Assembly (NCBI RefSeq): GCF_004010095.1
Contig: NZ_RRYD01000020.1
Coordinates: 1-50,061, forward strand
Direction of reading: 5' to 3'
Source of the DNA: Lacticaseibacillus hulanensis
Lineage (GTDB): Bacteria; Bacillota; Bacilli; Lactobacillales; Lactobacillaceae
Length of the DNA: 50,061 nt
Below, piece after piece: positions 24,969 to 34,452 of the stretch. The notes under the pieces are model-generated. The model saw only the letters and a list, made by a program, of their open reading frames with translations. It had not been told where the DNA came from and did not search any database. The stretch's first letter is position 1, and every line of letters begins with the position of its first letter. The translations under genes were made by a program, and so were the position numbers.

Positions 24969-25007
24969 AGATCCGCGCGCGGAATTATTCCGTGCACGGG
25001 TCTTTTT
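24969..25007 (+). terminator. liv operon terminator
   Basis: GATCCGCGCGCGGAA and TTCCGTGCACGGGTC form a 15-bp stem with wobble pairs around a three-base loop, followed by seven Ts. Confidence 0.88.
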
Positions 25008-25481
25008 TTACCAGTAATAATGTGGTGTACTGCGCATCATTTTGTTTTTACCATAACGTTCACCGGAAAACTCTGGAGCAACACCACCGTGAGTAGATAA
25101 CTAGTGTAGCTGCTGGGGATGGATGGTAAGAAGGCCGAATTTCGTTCTTTAACGTGTAAATTGTCGCTTATCGAAAATAACTAGCTTGGTCTGATGCTAA
25201 AATGCACTTTTGCAGGTGCACGGCCCGCGATATCAACGTTGTACACGTGGTTGGCTGACGGCAGCTGATTAACCGGGTTAAACAAATAACGGCACTAAAT
25301 CTGAAAAATGGCGAAAAGATGTGTCTTTACTAAGAAAAATTGTTTATTTAAACCACAAACTAAATTATAATAGAAATAATAAACTATTGGCGGTTGAGTT
25401 GAGGAAATAGTATCAACTTGGCTGTGAAAAGAACGGTTATTGCGCGTGCTTGTGCTCTTTATTTGGAGGAATATCCTGACC
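25008..25481 (+). promoter_or_regulatory. Upstream region and promoter of the GGDEF-EAL gene
   Basis: No gene is evident in this 474-bp gap. A perfect TATAAT (25366-25371) lies in an AT-rich stretch; possible -35 elements are TTGTTT (20-bp spacing) or TTTATT (17 bp). The predicted 5' untranslated region would be about 105 bases. No c-di-GMP riboswitch is recognisable. Confidence 0.5.
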
Positions 25482-27368
25482 ATGGTCATTAATATTTTGG
25501 GGCTAAAAATCAACATGATGCTGAGCTTACACATCATGCCCACGCCTATGCTCGTGGTTGATGTCCTGCTGGCCGGCTGCTTCACCGCTGGCTTTGTTAG
25601 TTACTATTCACGTCTTTCCCGTTACGCCTTTAGCAATGGGGAACAGGAAAAACCGGGGTACCTGCGCATCTTGGCGCGGATTGCGTTACCGATTATGTCA
25701 ATCGGGACCGGGACTATCCTGCACTTTATGGGGTATCTGACCTACCAGGACGCAATGATGTTCCACAACATGGGACTGTTCATGCTGGTATTTACCTTCC
25801 TGGATGAACACATCAACAACTGGGAATATCTAGTGCGCGTGGCGGGGGCGCTGTGGGTTTGGTTTATGCACCACAACATGAATTATGACCGCATCCAGTT
25901 TCCGATTTCGCTGGCTCTGTTGCTGGTCGCAGTGTTAGTTATGCGCAAGTTTCACGAGCAAATCCGCTACAACATTTGGCTCAACCTGGCTTCGTTCACT
26001 TACATCGCGGTGATTTTCTGGGCGCTACTGCCGCCATTTGCTAGCGATGGTCACAAAATTTTCGTTATCACCCTGCAGGCAGTAATTATGTTCATCGGGA
26101 TGGCGGTCGTCACTGCGCTATTCTGGACGCAGCAGCACCGGACCGACGAGCACAACGATGAAATGGCCAAGCTTGCGAACTTTGACCAACTGACAAACGC
26201 CCGCACCTACGCGCTTTACCGTCAGGACATCACGCGGATGTTCGACGATGCACGTGCGAACAACGAACCACTGACCATGGCCGCCGTGGACGTCGACCAT
26301 TTCAAACAGATTAACGATCACTACGGGCATTTGGCTGGTAACGCCATTCTGGTTGGCATTGCGACGACACTGGAGACGGTGCTGCGTGAACATCAATCCG
26401 GCCTCCAAGTTTACCGGACCGGTGGTGAAGAGTTCAACATTTTGTTCCCTAACATGACGGCCAGCGCGGTGCTGCCAATTATGAAGGACGCGTGGAGCCA
26501 GGTTCGCAAGAGTCACTTTACCTATGAGGATTACGATGTCACTGTGACGATGTCGTGCGGGATTACCGCGCTCAAGCCGAGTGATGCCAAGGTGGACGAT
26601 CTCTACAAGCGCGCGGACGACAACCTGTACCAGAGCAAGCACAACGGGCGCGACACCATCACGCTTGAGGGTGTTACGGAGACCAAGACAAGTACCAAGC
26701 GCATGCTCGCGACGTACACGTTCTTCACCCAGTCGATTGTGGATGCATCCAAGAAGGAGCCGAGCGTCATCGGCAACGAGCTGTTGCTGCGGGTCTACGA
26801 TTATGACCACGACAAGTGGATTGTGCCGCCCTCATTCAACGTAACGGTGGAAACACAAATTGCGCTGATGATTGAGGCGCTGCGAAATTCGAGTTGCAAG
26901 GACGTTGCCCTGAACCTCACGATGAATCAGTTCGCCTCAATACGGGTTGCCGAAAAACTCGCGGACTTCAAGCAGAGCACGCCGGAACTTGCGGGACTCA
27001 TTGTTGAACTGGTGCAGGTGCCAGCACTTGCCGTGATGCAGCAGATGGCGCTCGTCTACCACAAGGCGGGGATTCGGATTGCCATTGACGACGTGGGGAG
27101 CGACAACCACTTTGAAGCGCTGAAGAGCCTGCTGCCGTACATTGATGGGGTGAAGTTCGCCATGCAGAATCTGCGTAGTGCCCACGACACGGCCAACCTG
27201 GAAGAGCGAATGTCGTTCTGGGCGAAGCTGGCCAACAAGTATGAAATTGACTTCATCATGGAAGGTATCGAAAATAGTGCCGATGCTGAATATGCGGTTA
27301 CTAAGCTGCATGCGCGGTATTTGCAGGGCTACTACTATGATCGGCCAGAATTGCCACGTCTAGATTAA
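25482..27368 (+). CDS. Membrane GGDEF-EAL dual-domain protein
   Basis: Protein of 628 residues. Residues 1-215 hold about six to seven membrane helices unlike those of the three GGDEF paralogues. The GGDEF domain (about 225-395) has VDVDHFKQIND, GHLAGN and YRTGGEEFNI (314-318). The EAL domain (about 410-628) has ELLLR in place of EALLR but keeps the catalytic set: the NLT Asn, VELVQ Glu, IDDVG Asp pair, VKF Lys, MEGIE Glu and QGYY Gln. Both cyclase and phosphodiesterase activities are plausible. Start ATG 25482 has GGAGG 12 bases upstream, slightly long. An EAL-only gene follows 126 bp downstream. Confidence 0.9.
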   Translation: MVINILGLKINMMLSLHIMPTPMLVVDVLLAGCFTAGFVSYYSRLSRYAFSNGEQEKPGYLRILARIALPIMSIGTGTILHFMGYLTYQDAMMFHNMGLFMLVFTFLDEHINNWEYLVRVAGALWVWFMHHNMNYDRIQFPISLALLLVAVLVMRKFHEQIRYNIWLNLASFTYIAVIFWALLPPFASDGHKIFVITLQAVIMFIGMAVVTALFWTQQHRTDEHNDEMAKLANFDQLTNARTYALYRQDITRMFDDARANNEPLTMAAVDVDHFKQINDHYGHLAGNAILVGIATTLETVLREHQSGLQVYRTGGEEFNILFPNMTASAVLPIMKDAWSQVRKSHFTYEDYDVTVTMSCGITALKPSDAKVDDLYKRADDNLYQSKHNGRDTITLEGVTETKTSTKRMLATYTFFTQSIVDASKKEPSVIGNELLLRVYDYDHDKWIVPPSFNVTVETQIALMIEALRNSSCKDVALNLTMNQFASIRVAEKLADFKQSTPELAGLIVELVQVPALAVMQQMALVYHKAGIRIAIDDVGSDNHFEALKSLLPYIDGVKFAMQNLRSAHDTANLEERMSFWAKLANKYEIDFIMEGIENSADAEYAVTKLHARYLQGYYYDRPELPRLD

Positions 27369-27494
27369 AATTTGTTATTGTGTACTAATTAATTGCTGGT
27401 ACTCTATAGGTAGTAAGAATAGGAAGTGGACTTTACTGGCATCTTGAATTAGGCATCCTCGGGGGGTTGTTCAAGTATGCGGGAAGGAATAGTT

Positions 27495-28832
27495 ATGGTA
27501 GAAACTCTAAGCACGCCTGCATTCATTATGCAAACAATCATTGCAGCGCTGGCGGCAGTGGGGGCGACGACGTTATACCACAATTTGTGGCGTTTAACGC
27601 AAACAAACCAAACGTCGCACAGCGTAATGCAGTTGGTACGCGTAATGCTCAACTTAGTCGTGATTGTGATTGGCGTTGGGCTCATGGCCACCGCTCGCTT
27701 TGCGGTGCTGAGTACTTACGCACAGCTTGCGGCTAGCGTGGGGCTCGTGCTGATTGTTAGCTCGCTGATGATGCCTGGCCTGCACGTGTGGGAGGCGGGT
27801 GTCCGGGTTGCGGCGCTGCTGGCGGGTATTGCTGCCAGCGTTGCAACCACCGATGCTGCGAGCCTTGGCGGTGTCTTGGCGGTGACCCTAGTATTGGGCG
27901 TTATCGCGGCTTGGCTGACCGTCAAAGGCAAGTGGGTCAACGCTACAATCAGCTTTGCTTTTTCCGCGTTAATTGCCATTAGCTACTGGCTACTGGCGTT
28001 TGGCGTGAACACGGCCAGTTACCAAGCTTTAACGCAAACACTGGTTGCCGGTCTGTGCGTTGCTTACTTCGTCATGCATCAGCACATTGATGACAGCAAG
28101 CAAAGTCGGCAACTGACCGAAAACGCGGCTGCAATGCGCCTCGCCGCCAAAAAGGACGAGGTCAAAACCGAGAATAAGACCTACGCGTTCTTCGTGCAGC
28201 CCATGGTCGATGTGACCTCGAGCAAGCGGCGCCTGATGGCCTACGAACTATTGCTGCGCGTGTACGACTACGCTAACGACCGCTGGACCGTGCCCAAGAG
28301 TTTTGATGTGTCCATTGGCAAGCAAATTGATTTGATTGAAAAGGTCCTGGAGAACGTCGACGAACCGCGCGTGGCGCTAAACATGAGCGCGGAAGATTTC
28401 GTCGATGAGAACACCATGCACCGGCTGACTGACTTCGCACGGACCAGCGATAAGCTCAAGGGGCTCATCATTGAATTGACCCACGCCCCGACGCTGGAAG
28501 AAATGCAGCGAGTTGCACCGAAGTACCACGATGCCGACATTCGGATTGCCATTGATGACGTGGGCAGTGACAACCACTTTGAAGGGTTGCAGGGCATCAT
28601 GCCGTACATCGACGGGGTGAAATTCGGGATGCAGAATTTGCGCCGCTACAACGACACCGCCAACCTGAGTGACCGGATGCACTTCTGGTATGATCTGGCG
28701 GCCGAATACGATATCGACTTCATCATGGAAGGTATCGAGAACAAGGATGACGAGAAGTTCGCTAAGGAAAAGCTGCGGGTCCAGTACCTGCAAGGTTATT
28801 ACTACGGTCGGCCGCAATTACCAACTAAATAA
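27495..28832 (+). CDS. Membrane EAL-domain phosphodiesterase-like protein
   Basis: Protein of 445 residues (start ATG 27495 with GGAAGGA six bases upstream; ATG 27477 is the alternative). About six membrane helices in the first 190 residues, then an EAL domain: YELLLRVYDYANDRW, VALNMS, IIELTHAP, IAIDDVGSDNHF, VKFGMQ, FIMEGIE, QGYYYGRP. Every residue expected for metal binding and catalysis is present; the EAL tripeptide itself is ELL. The domain is very similar to the EAL half of the preceding gene, suggesting duplication. It would degrade a cyclic dinucleotide to the linear form. Confidence 0.9.
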   Translation: MVETLSTPAFIMQTIIAALAAVGATTLYHNLWRLTQTNQTSHSVMQLVRVMLNLVVIVIGVGLMATARFAVLSTYAQLAASVGLVLIVSSLMMPGLHVWEAGVRVAALLAGIAASVATTDAASLGGVLAVTLVLGVIAAWLTVKGKWVNATISFAFSALIAISYWLLAFGVNTASYQALTQTLVAGLCVAYFVMHQHIDDSKQSRQLTENAAAMRLAAKKDEVKTENKTYAFFVQPMVDVTSSKRRLMAYELLLRVYDYANDRWTVPKSFDVSIGKQIDLIEKVLENVDEPRVALNMSAEDFVDENTMHRLTDFARTSDKLKGLIIELTHAPTLEEMQRVAPKYHDADIRIAIDDVGSDNHFEGLQGIMPYIDGVKFGMQNLRRYNDTANLSDRMHFWYDLAAEYDIDFIMEGIENKDDEKFAKEKLRVQYLQGYYYGRPQLPTK

Positions 28833-28836
28833 AGCT

Positions 28837-28875
28837 AAAATGAGTTCACTACACAGCTGGTGAACTCATTTTTTG
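28837..28875 (+). terminator. Terminator after EAL gene
   Basis: AAAATGAGTTCAC and GTGAACTCATTTTT pair around a ten-base loop, ending in a T run, four bases after the stop codon. Confidence 0.9.
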
Positions 28876-28892
28876 ACCTAGAATAATTTGGA

Positions 28893-28936
28893 CAACAAAA
28901 AAAGCAATCCGCGAACGGATTGCTTTTTTGTTGTTC
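28893..28936 (-). terminator. fba terminator (bidirectional)
   Basis: AAGCAATCCG and CGGATTGCTT form a perfect stem with a four-base loop, flanked by A and T runs that extend the pairing on both sides. It serves fba on the minus strand. Confidence 0.9.
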
Positions 28937-28949
28937 AGATGAACGTGAA

Positions 28950-29831
28950 TTACAGTTCTTCTGGAACAAGCTTAACAGGCTTGGTGCCCATCCAGCCGAT
29001 GATTTCCTTAACGGTATCGGAGATGGCATCTGTACCAGGCTTGAGAAGCTTGCGAGGGTCAAAGCCCTTACCAACTTGGTCCTTACCTGCTTCGATGTAT
29101 GCACGGGTAGCCTTAGCGAAGGCGAGCTGGCATTCGGTGTTGATGTTGAGCTTAGCAACACCCATGGAAATAGCCTTTTCAACCTGTTCCTGAGGGATAC
29201 CGGAACCACCGTGGAGAACAAGTGGCTGTTCAACAGCGTCTGCAAGTTCCTGGAGACGTTCGAAGTTCAGACCCTTCCAGTTAGCTGGGTACTGACCGTG
29301 AATGTTACCAATACCAGCAGCAAGGAAGTCAACGCCGGTTGCGGCGATCTGCTTTGCTTCTTCAACATCGGCAAGTTCACCTTCACCGATGATACCGTCT
29401 TCTTCACCACCGATAGAACCAACTTCGGCTTCAACGGAAATGCCCTTGGCGTGTGCCAAAGCAACGATTTCCTTGGTCTTAGCCAAGTTTTCTTCGAAAG
29501 GCAGGTCGTGGCCGTCGAACATTACGGAGTTGTAGCCGGCAGCAATTGCTTCCTTAGCAGCTTCGAAGTTACCGTGGTCAAGGTGGATAACAACAGGAAC
29601 AGTGATGTCCATAGCCTTAACAGTTGCTTCGATGAGCTTCTGGCAAAGTTCGTAGCCACCCATGTACTTAGCAGCACCCATAGAGGTTTGGATAAGAACA
29701 GGAACGTTCTTTTCCTGAGCTGCGGAAAGGATAGCGCGAGTCCATTCGAGGTTGTTGGTGTTGAAAGCACCAACGGCGTAGTGACCCTTACGAGCCGCTG
29801 CAAACAATTCAGTACCATGTACTAAAGGCAT
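28950..29831 (-). CDS. fba: Fructose-bisphosphate aldolase, class II
   Basis: Zinc-dependent aldolase of 293 residues splitting fructose-1,6-bisphosphate to dihydroxyacetone phosphate and glyceraldehyde-3-phosphate. Visible are GHYAVGAFNTNNLEW, the metal ligands in VVIHLDHGNFEAAKEA, EAEVGSIGGEEDG, and LVLHGGSGIP. Codon use is more biased than in its neighbours (GAA, AAG, AAC, few rare codons), as expected for a highly expressed glycolytic gene. AGGAGG precedes the start. Its presence indicates a homofermentative Embden-Meyerhof route. Confidence 0.97.
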   Translation of the reverse strand: MPLVHGTELFAAARKGHYAVGAFNTNNLEWTRAILSAAQEKNVPVLIQTSMGAAKYMGGYELCQKLIEATVKAMDITVPVVIHLDHGNFEAAKEAIAAGYNSVMFDGHDLPFEENLAKTKEIVALAHAKGISVEAEVGSIGGEEDGIIGEGELADVEEAKQIAATGVDFLAAGIGNIHGQYPANWKGLNFERLQELADAVEQPLVLHGGSGIPQEQVEKAISMGVAKLNINTECQLAFAKATRAYIEAGKDQVGKGFDPRKLLKPGTDAISDTVKEIIGWMGTKPVKLVPEEL

Positions 29832-30325
29832 TAGATAAAGCCCTCCTAGATTTATTTTTTACTCATTTATTCTAACACACTTTCTGAATGCAGGGGAAAT
29901 ACCTAAGCGACAAAAACGCGAATTATTCGCATTTGCGAACAGAAAAAACAAATCGCATGCGCAAGTTTGTCCAATAATCCCGCTGTGTAGCGGTTTTGCG
30001 CACATTTTACACAACCGCATGTGTGGCCCACTCGTTTTCATGAAAGCGGAGCCATCTTTTTGTGTGGATGAATTTTGGTTTTTTTATGGGTCACTGCGAG
30101 CCGTATTGGCACGGTTTACTGACAATGTGTTTGTTCTATCGGCAATTATCGCCTTTACCTATGACTCAAAGATGAGTATCATATTAAGCATTGAACTTGC
30201 GATGCCATTCAAGATGTCGTGGGTAAAATGCAATATATTTTTGAATCACTACTACATATAGGGATTAGCAGTGAGGACAAGGCGGCGCGTTTGCGCGGCC
30301 TAATAGCAGAAAGAAGGATTCCCAA
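29832..30325. promoter_or_regulatory. Divergent region between fba and pnuC
   Basis: On the minus strand TAGAAT (29869-29874) is a candidate fba -10. The pnuC side contains a short hairpin, GGCgGCGC-gttt-GCGCgGCC (30281-30300), ending about ten bases before the ribosome site AAGAAGGA. It may modulate translation. I could not match it to a known NAD-related riboswitch. The 80-codon plus-strand frame at 30019-30261 has no ribosome site and is probably not a gene. Confidence 0.4.
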
Positions 30326-31096
30326 ATGGAACAACAGTTTGACGAAGTACAGAAGAAGACGCAGGAGAAGCGTTTTGAAGGTAATTATTGGCAGTGGATC
30401 TTATCCGAACTCTCAGGTTGGGACGCCACTCCTTGGAGCATGTTCTGGTTTGGGGTATCCTTCCAGCTCTGCTTGTTCCTGACGAACCAAATTAACATGA
30501 CCACGACGATTACGTTCGCCGCAACCGTGTTCGGCCTCCTCTGCGTGTGCGCAATGATGGTTGGCAAGTCAGTTAACGGGTTGCTTGGCTTCATCTCCGC
30601 AATCGGTTTTATCTACGTTAACTGGAACGCGGGCCACTTTGCCTCCGTTCTTGACCAGACCGTCTTTGTTTTGTGTATCGACCTGCCACTCATGGTTAAG
30701 TGGCGCACCTGGGGTGAAGATTTCGACGCAAAATTACGGCACCTGAACGTGCGTGGCTGGATTATCGTCCTCGCCGTGATTGCGGTGCTCTGGTTCACCA
30801 TGTTCCACGCCTACACCGCACTGCACGATACGAACCCACTGTGGGATTCCCTCGTGCTGTCCATCGGGGCGACTGCTTCGGTCATGATTGTGTTCCACTA
30901 CAACGATACGTACACGTTGTGGCTGGCTGAAGACGTGGTCAACGTGCTGCTGTGGTTCACGGCGCTTAAGGGTGGCTACTCCCAGAGTTCCCTGCCAATG
31001 CTCGTTGTGACGCTCACGTACTTTGTGACCGCTGTCTACGGGAAGTTCTACTCCCCATGGTCCGCGAAGCACTACGCCGAGGTTCAGGCCAAGTAG
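30326..31096 (+). CDS. pnuC: Nicotinamide riboside transporter PnuC
   Basis: Membrane protein of 256 residues with about seven helices. The N-terminal soluble stretch, SAIGFIYVNWNAG, the WRTWGEDFDAKLRHLNVRGW loop and the tryptophan-rich C-terminal half (LWLAEDVVNVLLWF, VYGKFYSPWSAKHY) match the PnuC family, which brings in nicotinamide riboside by facilitated diffusion for NAD salvage. It is monocistronic with a terminator 60 bp downstream. A different vitamin (PnuT/PnuX type) cannot be excluded. Confidence 0.9.
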   Translation: MEQQFDEVQKKTQEKRFEGNYWQWILSELSGWDATPWSMFWFGVSFQLCLFLTNQINMTTTITFAATVFGLLCVCAMMVGKSVNGLLGFISAIGFIYVNWNAGHFASVLDQTVFVLCIDLPLMVKWRTWGEDFDAKLRHLNVRGWIIVLAVIAVLWFTMFHAYTALHDTNPLWDSLVLSIGATASVMIVFHYNDTYTLWLAEDVVNVLLWFTALKGGYSQSSLPMLVVTLTYFVTAVYGKFYSPWSAKHYAEVQAK

Positions 31097-31156
31097 AATC
31101 ACGTGGCTTGCATCTATCTCCACCCATTAAGCGGTTGAGCTGTGTTTTGGCCCCAT

Positions 31157-31204
31157 AAGCGCCCTGAGATTCCGGACTATCCGGCGTCCCGGGGCGCTTT
31201 TTTG
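31157..31204 (+). terminator. pnuC terminator
   Basis: AAGCGCCC and GGGGCGCTT pair, enclosing an inner CCGG/CCGG hairpin, followed by six Ts. Confidence 0.8.
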
Positions 31205-31391
31205 GAATACGGCTATAAGCTATCCTTCGTGTCCGGCGTCTCCACCGCGGCGTTTCACGAGAATTTTGACTGATGAAGATAATTTCCACCGCACTGCGTT
31301 CGTATTTTTCGGAGAAGTTTTGTATACTGAATAGGACTGGTCGAGTTGGCCACTAATCTGGTGGGGTGACCCACGACGTATGGAGATAATG
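31205..31391 (+). promoter_or_regulatory. efp promoter and early leader
   Basis: A TATACT -10 at 31323-31328 has a weak -35 (TTCGTA, 18-bp spacing). The transcript start would be near 31335. The leader can fold with GGTC/GACC and CCAC/GTGG around 31337-31373, just before the small PPP-containing ORF. Confidence 0.45.
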
Positions 31392-31469
31392 ATGTTTATT
31401 TACTTCTCGGAGAGCCGGAACGCGTTGGTCGTTCCGCTGTCGCCGCCCCCGAACGTGCACTGCGCGTAG
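31392..31469 (+). CDS. Polyproline leader ORF upstream of efp
   Basis: ORF of 25 codons with GGAGA at 31382-31386 giving good spacing to ATG 31392 (an adjacent in-frame ATG lies at 31389). The peptide runs [14 protein letters not shown], then [11 protein letters not shown]. Pro18-Pro19-Pro20 (CCG CCC CCG, 31443-31451) is preceded by Ser and followed by Asn. EF-P is the factor that relieves ribosome stalling at such Pro-Pro-Pro runs, so a leader of this type ahead of efp would let EF-P sense its own activity. Short hairpins lie between this ORF and efp. Expression is not proven. Confidence 0.5.
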   Translation: MFIYFSESRNALVVPLSPPPNVHCA

Positions 31470-31587
31470 TGGATATGGCGGCAATCAGCCGTCATGGTGT
31501 GGATATTTAGTTGGTTTGACCCCGCGGCAGGGGCAAACTGTAGACAAACTTGCGATGACTCATCGTGAGTCGATAAGGAGAAATAAC

Positions 31588-32151
31588 ATGATTGATGCAA
31601 TTGATTTGAAGCGTGGCATGGCTTTTGAAAAGGATGGCAAGCTGATTAAGGTCCTTGAAACCAACCACCACAAGCCAGGTAAGGGTAACACCGTTATGCA
31701 GATGAAGCTGTACGATGTTCGTTCTGGTTCCATCGTGCAGACCACGATGCGCCCAACCGAACGTGTTGAACAGGCAATTCTTGAAACCAAGGACGCACAA
31801 TACCTCTACCTGCAGGATGACACGGCCTACTTCATGGATCTTGAAACCTACGAACAGTACGAACTGCCCGAAGACAGCATCAAGGACGAACTCCTTTACC
31901 TGTTGCCTAACACGAACGTCAAGATTGACTTCTACGGCTCTGAAGTAATTGGGATTAACCTGCCAAGTACCGTAACCCTGACCGTTACCGAAACCAGCCC
32001 TTCCATCAAGGGTGGTTCCGTTACCGGTGGTGGTAAGCCTGCAACCATGGAAACCGGTCTGGTTGTGAACGTGCCTGACTTCATCAAGGAAGGCGAAAAG
32101 CTGATCATCAACACGGACAAGGGTACCTACTCCAAGCGCGCTACAGACTAA
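31588..32151 (+). CDS. efp: Translation elongation factor P
   Basis: EF-P of 187 residues with three beta-barrel domains. The modifiable tip loop reads HHKPGKGNT with Lys32 at the position known to be modified in other bacteria. Domain II begins [11 protein letters not shown]; the C-terminal [23 protein letters not shown] is the domain III signature. EF-P binds next to the ribosomal P site and rescues polyproline stalls. ATG 31588 with AAGGAG at 31575 is clear; a longer frame from 31516 is leader sequence. A terminator follows. Confidence 0.96.
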   Translation: MIDAIDLKRGMAFEKDGKLIKVLETNHHKPGKGNTVMQMKLYDVRSGSIVQTTMRPTERVEQAILETKDAQYLYLQDDTAYFMDLETYEQYELPEDSIKDELLYLLPNTNVKIDFYGSEVIGINLPSTVTLTVTETSPSIKGGSVTGGGKPATMETGLVVNVPDFIKEGEKLIINTDKGTYSKRATD

Positions 32152-32189
32152 TAATTAAGCAACAATAGTTCGCGGCCCTTGCCAAGATA

Positions 32190-32236
32190 AGAATCCCCAG
32201 GTCGACCCGTTGCGGTCAGCCTGGGGATTTTTATTA
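32190..32236 (+). terminator. efp terminator
   Basis: AATCCCCAGG and CCTGGGGATT pair, with inner GACC/GGTC, followed by TTTATT. Confidence 0.88.
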
Positions 32237-32325
32237 TGCGCGGCAGTTGGCCATGGCCGTTTCACCGTGATTAAGCGGACGGACGACGCCCAGCTTTTGG
32301 CGTGACCCGCGCCGAACGTTCGGAT

Positions 32326-32353
32326 TTGACGTCCAGGAAAAAGGGAGTATACT
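32326..32353 (+). promoter_or_regulatory. ade promoter
   Basis: TTGACG (32326-32331), 16-nt spacer, TATACT (32348-32353), just ahead of the purine riboswitch. Confidence 0.7.
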
Positions 32354-32368
32354 TGCTAACAATATACC

Positions 32369-32507
32369 TGCTATATAATGCCGTGATATGGACGGCCAGT
32401 TTCTACCTCAAGCCATAAACTTGAGACTATAGCACGCATGGGCGCGTTCGGTGGCGCCCGTGCTGTTTAGTGATAAGGCGGGGTGCCCAATTTGGGTAGC
32501 CCGTTTT
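32369..32507 (+). ncRNA. Purine riboswitch, guanine class, upstream of ade
   Basis: P1 pairs TGCTATA (32369-32375) with TATAGCA (32428-32434). Conserved core pieces are in order: ATAAT, GATATGG, GTTTCTACC, CATAAAC and GACTATAG. The discriminating pyrimidine in the last junction is C (32427), which marks the guanine/hypoxanthine class rather than adenine (U). The expression platform holds AGCAC/GTGCT with GGGCGC/GCGCCC, overlapping P1, and a terminator CGGG-gtg-CCCAA / TTGGG-ta-GCCCG followed by TTTTT (32478-32507). Guanine or hypoxanthine should switch the gene off. Confidence 0.92.
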
Positions 32508-32654
32508 TATGTACTGGGCCATATTTGCGAATTAGGTAGTGGGGTATGCAAAATTAGCTCAATCGCGCGCAACGCCCCTGTCAGCGCAGCAACTTAAATG
32601 CGAAGCTGACAAGATTGTTACCCACGATTGACCAAGAAAAGTGAGGTTTACCCC

Positions 32655-34334
32655 TTGATTGACCTAGAAATTACTGGTGCGCACGTGCTGAACGTATACA
32701 CACGACAGTTCGAAGAGACGTCTTTATGGATAGACGGAGATAAGGTAGTTTCACGCTTGAAAGACGCGCCGCTGGTTGCGCGGCAGACACTCGATCTAAC
32801 CGGCAAGTACATCGTGCCCGGTTTCATCGATGCGCACGTGCACGTGGAAAGCGCGCAGGTGACACCAAGTGAAATCGGCAAAATTTTGCTGAAGCACGGG
32901 GTGACGACCATCGTTGCCGACCCCCACGAATTAGCCAACGTTGCCGGGGTGGCGGGTATTCAGTATTTGATTGATGACGCCAAGCAGACACCACTTGATG
33001 TGCGGTACATGTTGCCGTCATCCGTTCCCTGTGTGCCGTTTGACCACAATGGCGCCACGCTCACTGCCGCTGATTTGCGGCCACTGTACGCGCAGCCCGA
33101 GGTTAATGGGTTGGCCGAAGTGATGGATTAAGGTGCGGTCGCGCGGGGTGATGCCGACACGCTGGCCAAGGTTCGCGACGCCTACGCTAATGGCCACCAC
33201 GCGGACGGTCACGGTGCGGGTCTGAACGCGGCGCAGCTCGAGGTGATGGTCGCAAACGGGATGGACACCGATCACGAAAGCAGCACGGTAGAAGAAGCAC
33301 TCGACCGGGTGAACGCGGGGATGTACGTCTTTTTGCGCGAGGGGACAGTTGAGCGGGATGTTGCCACCACGGTTCAGGCCGTGACTGAGGACAACGCCGG
33401 GCGCTTTGCCTTTTGCACTGACGACAAGACGATTGGTGATTTGATGACAGAAGGTTCCATTGACCGCAACATTAAGATGAGCATTGCGGCGGGATTGCGG
33501 GCAAGCACCGTGTACACGATGGCCAGTTTCAATGCGGCCACGGCCCACCGGCTCACCGATCGGGGCAGCCTTTCTGCCGGGCAGCTGGCCGACCTGGTCG
33601 TTCTCGATGATGTGAACACCGTTAAGATTGCTCGCGTGATGAAGTCTGGTCAGTGGCAGGACGGCGAACCGGCCACGACGCCACTGGAGTTTTCCGCGAC
33701 CAAGATTAACCACCACCTGCAGCCAAGCGACCTCAGACTGGCTGTGCCGGATGCCGGGGCAAAGGCGCACGTGATTGGCGTGCAGCCAAATCACATCACG
33801 ACGGACCACCTGCAGCTAGAAGTGAGCGGTGAAAATGGTGAATTTGTCGCCGATACGAGCCGCGACATTTTGAAAATGGTTGTGGTTGAACGCCACCACA
33901 ATACCGGCTGTGTCGGTGTCGGTCTGGTGCAAGGCTTCAAACTCACGGGCGGGGCGATTGCGAGCTCCGTGGCCCACGATGCGCACAACATTGTTGCAGT
34001 TGGCAGCAGTGATGCCGCCATTATGAATGCCATCGCTGCAATTACGAAAACTGACGGTGGGTTTAGCGTGGCAACCGAAGATGCGGTGCTGGCAACCGTG
34101 CCGCTGCGGATTGGCGGTTTGCTGAGCGACCAGCCGTACCACGTTGTTGCCGACCAGATGCGCACGTTGCGTCAGGCATTCGGGACAATCAGCCACGACG
34201 TCGACTACGACCCGTTCATCACGTTATCATTCTTGACGTTACCGGTGATTCCGTCCATTAAGTTGACGGACCAGGGCCTGTTTGATTTTGATAGCTTCAG
34301 CTTTATCCCGGTGGTGGCAAACGCGGCGGATTAA
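32655..34334 (+). pseudogene. ade: Adenine deaminase, interrupted by an in-frame stop
   Basis: Amidohydrolase deaminating adenine to hypoxanthine, 559 codons if read through. Metal-binding residues (DAHVHVES, VADPHELANV) lie in the first part; DGHGAGL, NGMDTDHE and FCTDDKTI lie in the second. A TAA at 33129-33131 stands where the family has an aromatic residue after GLAEVMD; the frame continues uninterrupted afterwards, so one base change from a Tyr codon explains it. Both halves remain well conserved. The start is probably TTG 32655 with GAGG eight bases upstream. Either a recent pseudogene or a sequence error. The guanine riboswitch upstream is intact. Confidence 0.88.
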
Positions 34335-34384
34335 CGGCGAGCGGCAGACCAAAGGCACCGGCTCGCAAGTGCGATGGCAAAAAA

Positions 34385-34426
34385 GAACCCAGCCATGCCG
34401 TGATTGGTCGAGCATGGCCGGGTTCA
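34385..34426 (-). terminator. Terminator of the mtlA-like gene
   Basis: GAACCC and GCCATGC pair with GCATGGC and GGGTTC. On the minus strand the stem is followed by six Ts, so it serves the converging mtlA-like gene. Confidence 0.8.
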
Positions 34427-34452
34427 AGAATAATTCAAATTGTAATTGGGCA

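Noticed and set aside
25008-25481. c-di-GMP riboswitch ahead of the GGDEF-EAL gene
   Set aside because: No GEMM-I or GEMM-II core could be traced in this gap or in the other GGDEF/EAL upstream regions.
30019-30261. 80-codon frame upstream of pnuC
   Set aside because: No ribosome site and no recognisable domain; lies in the fba-pnuC promoter region.
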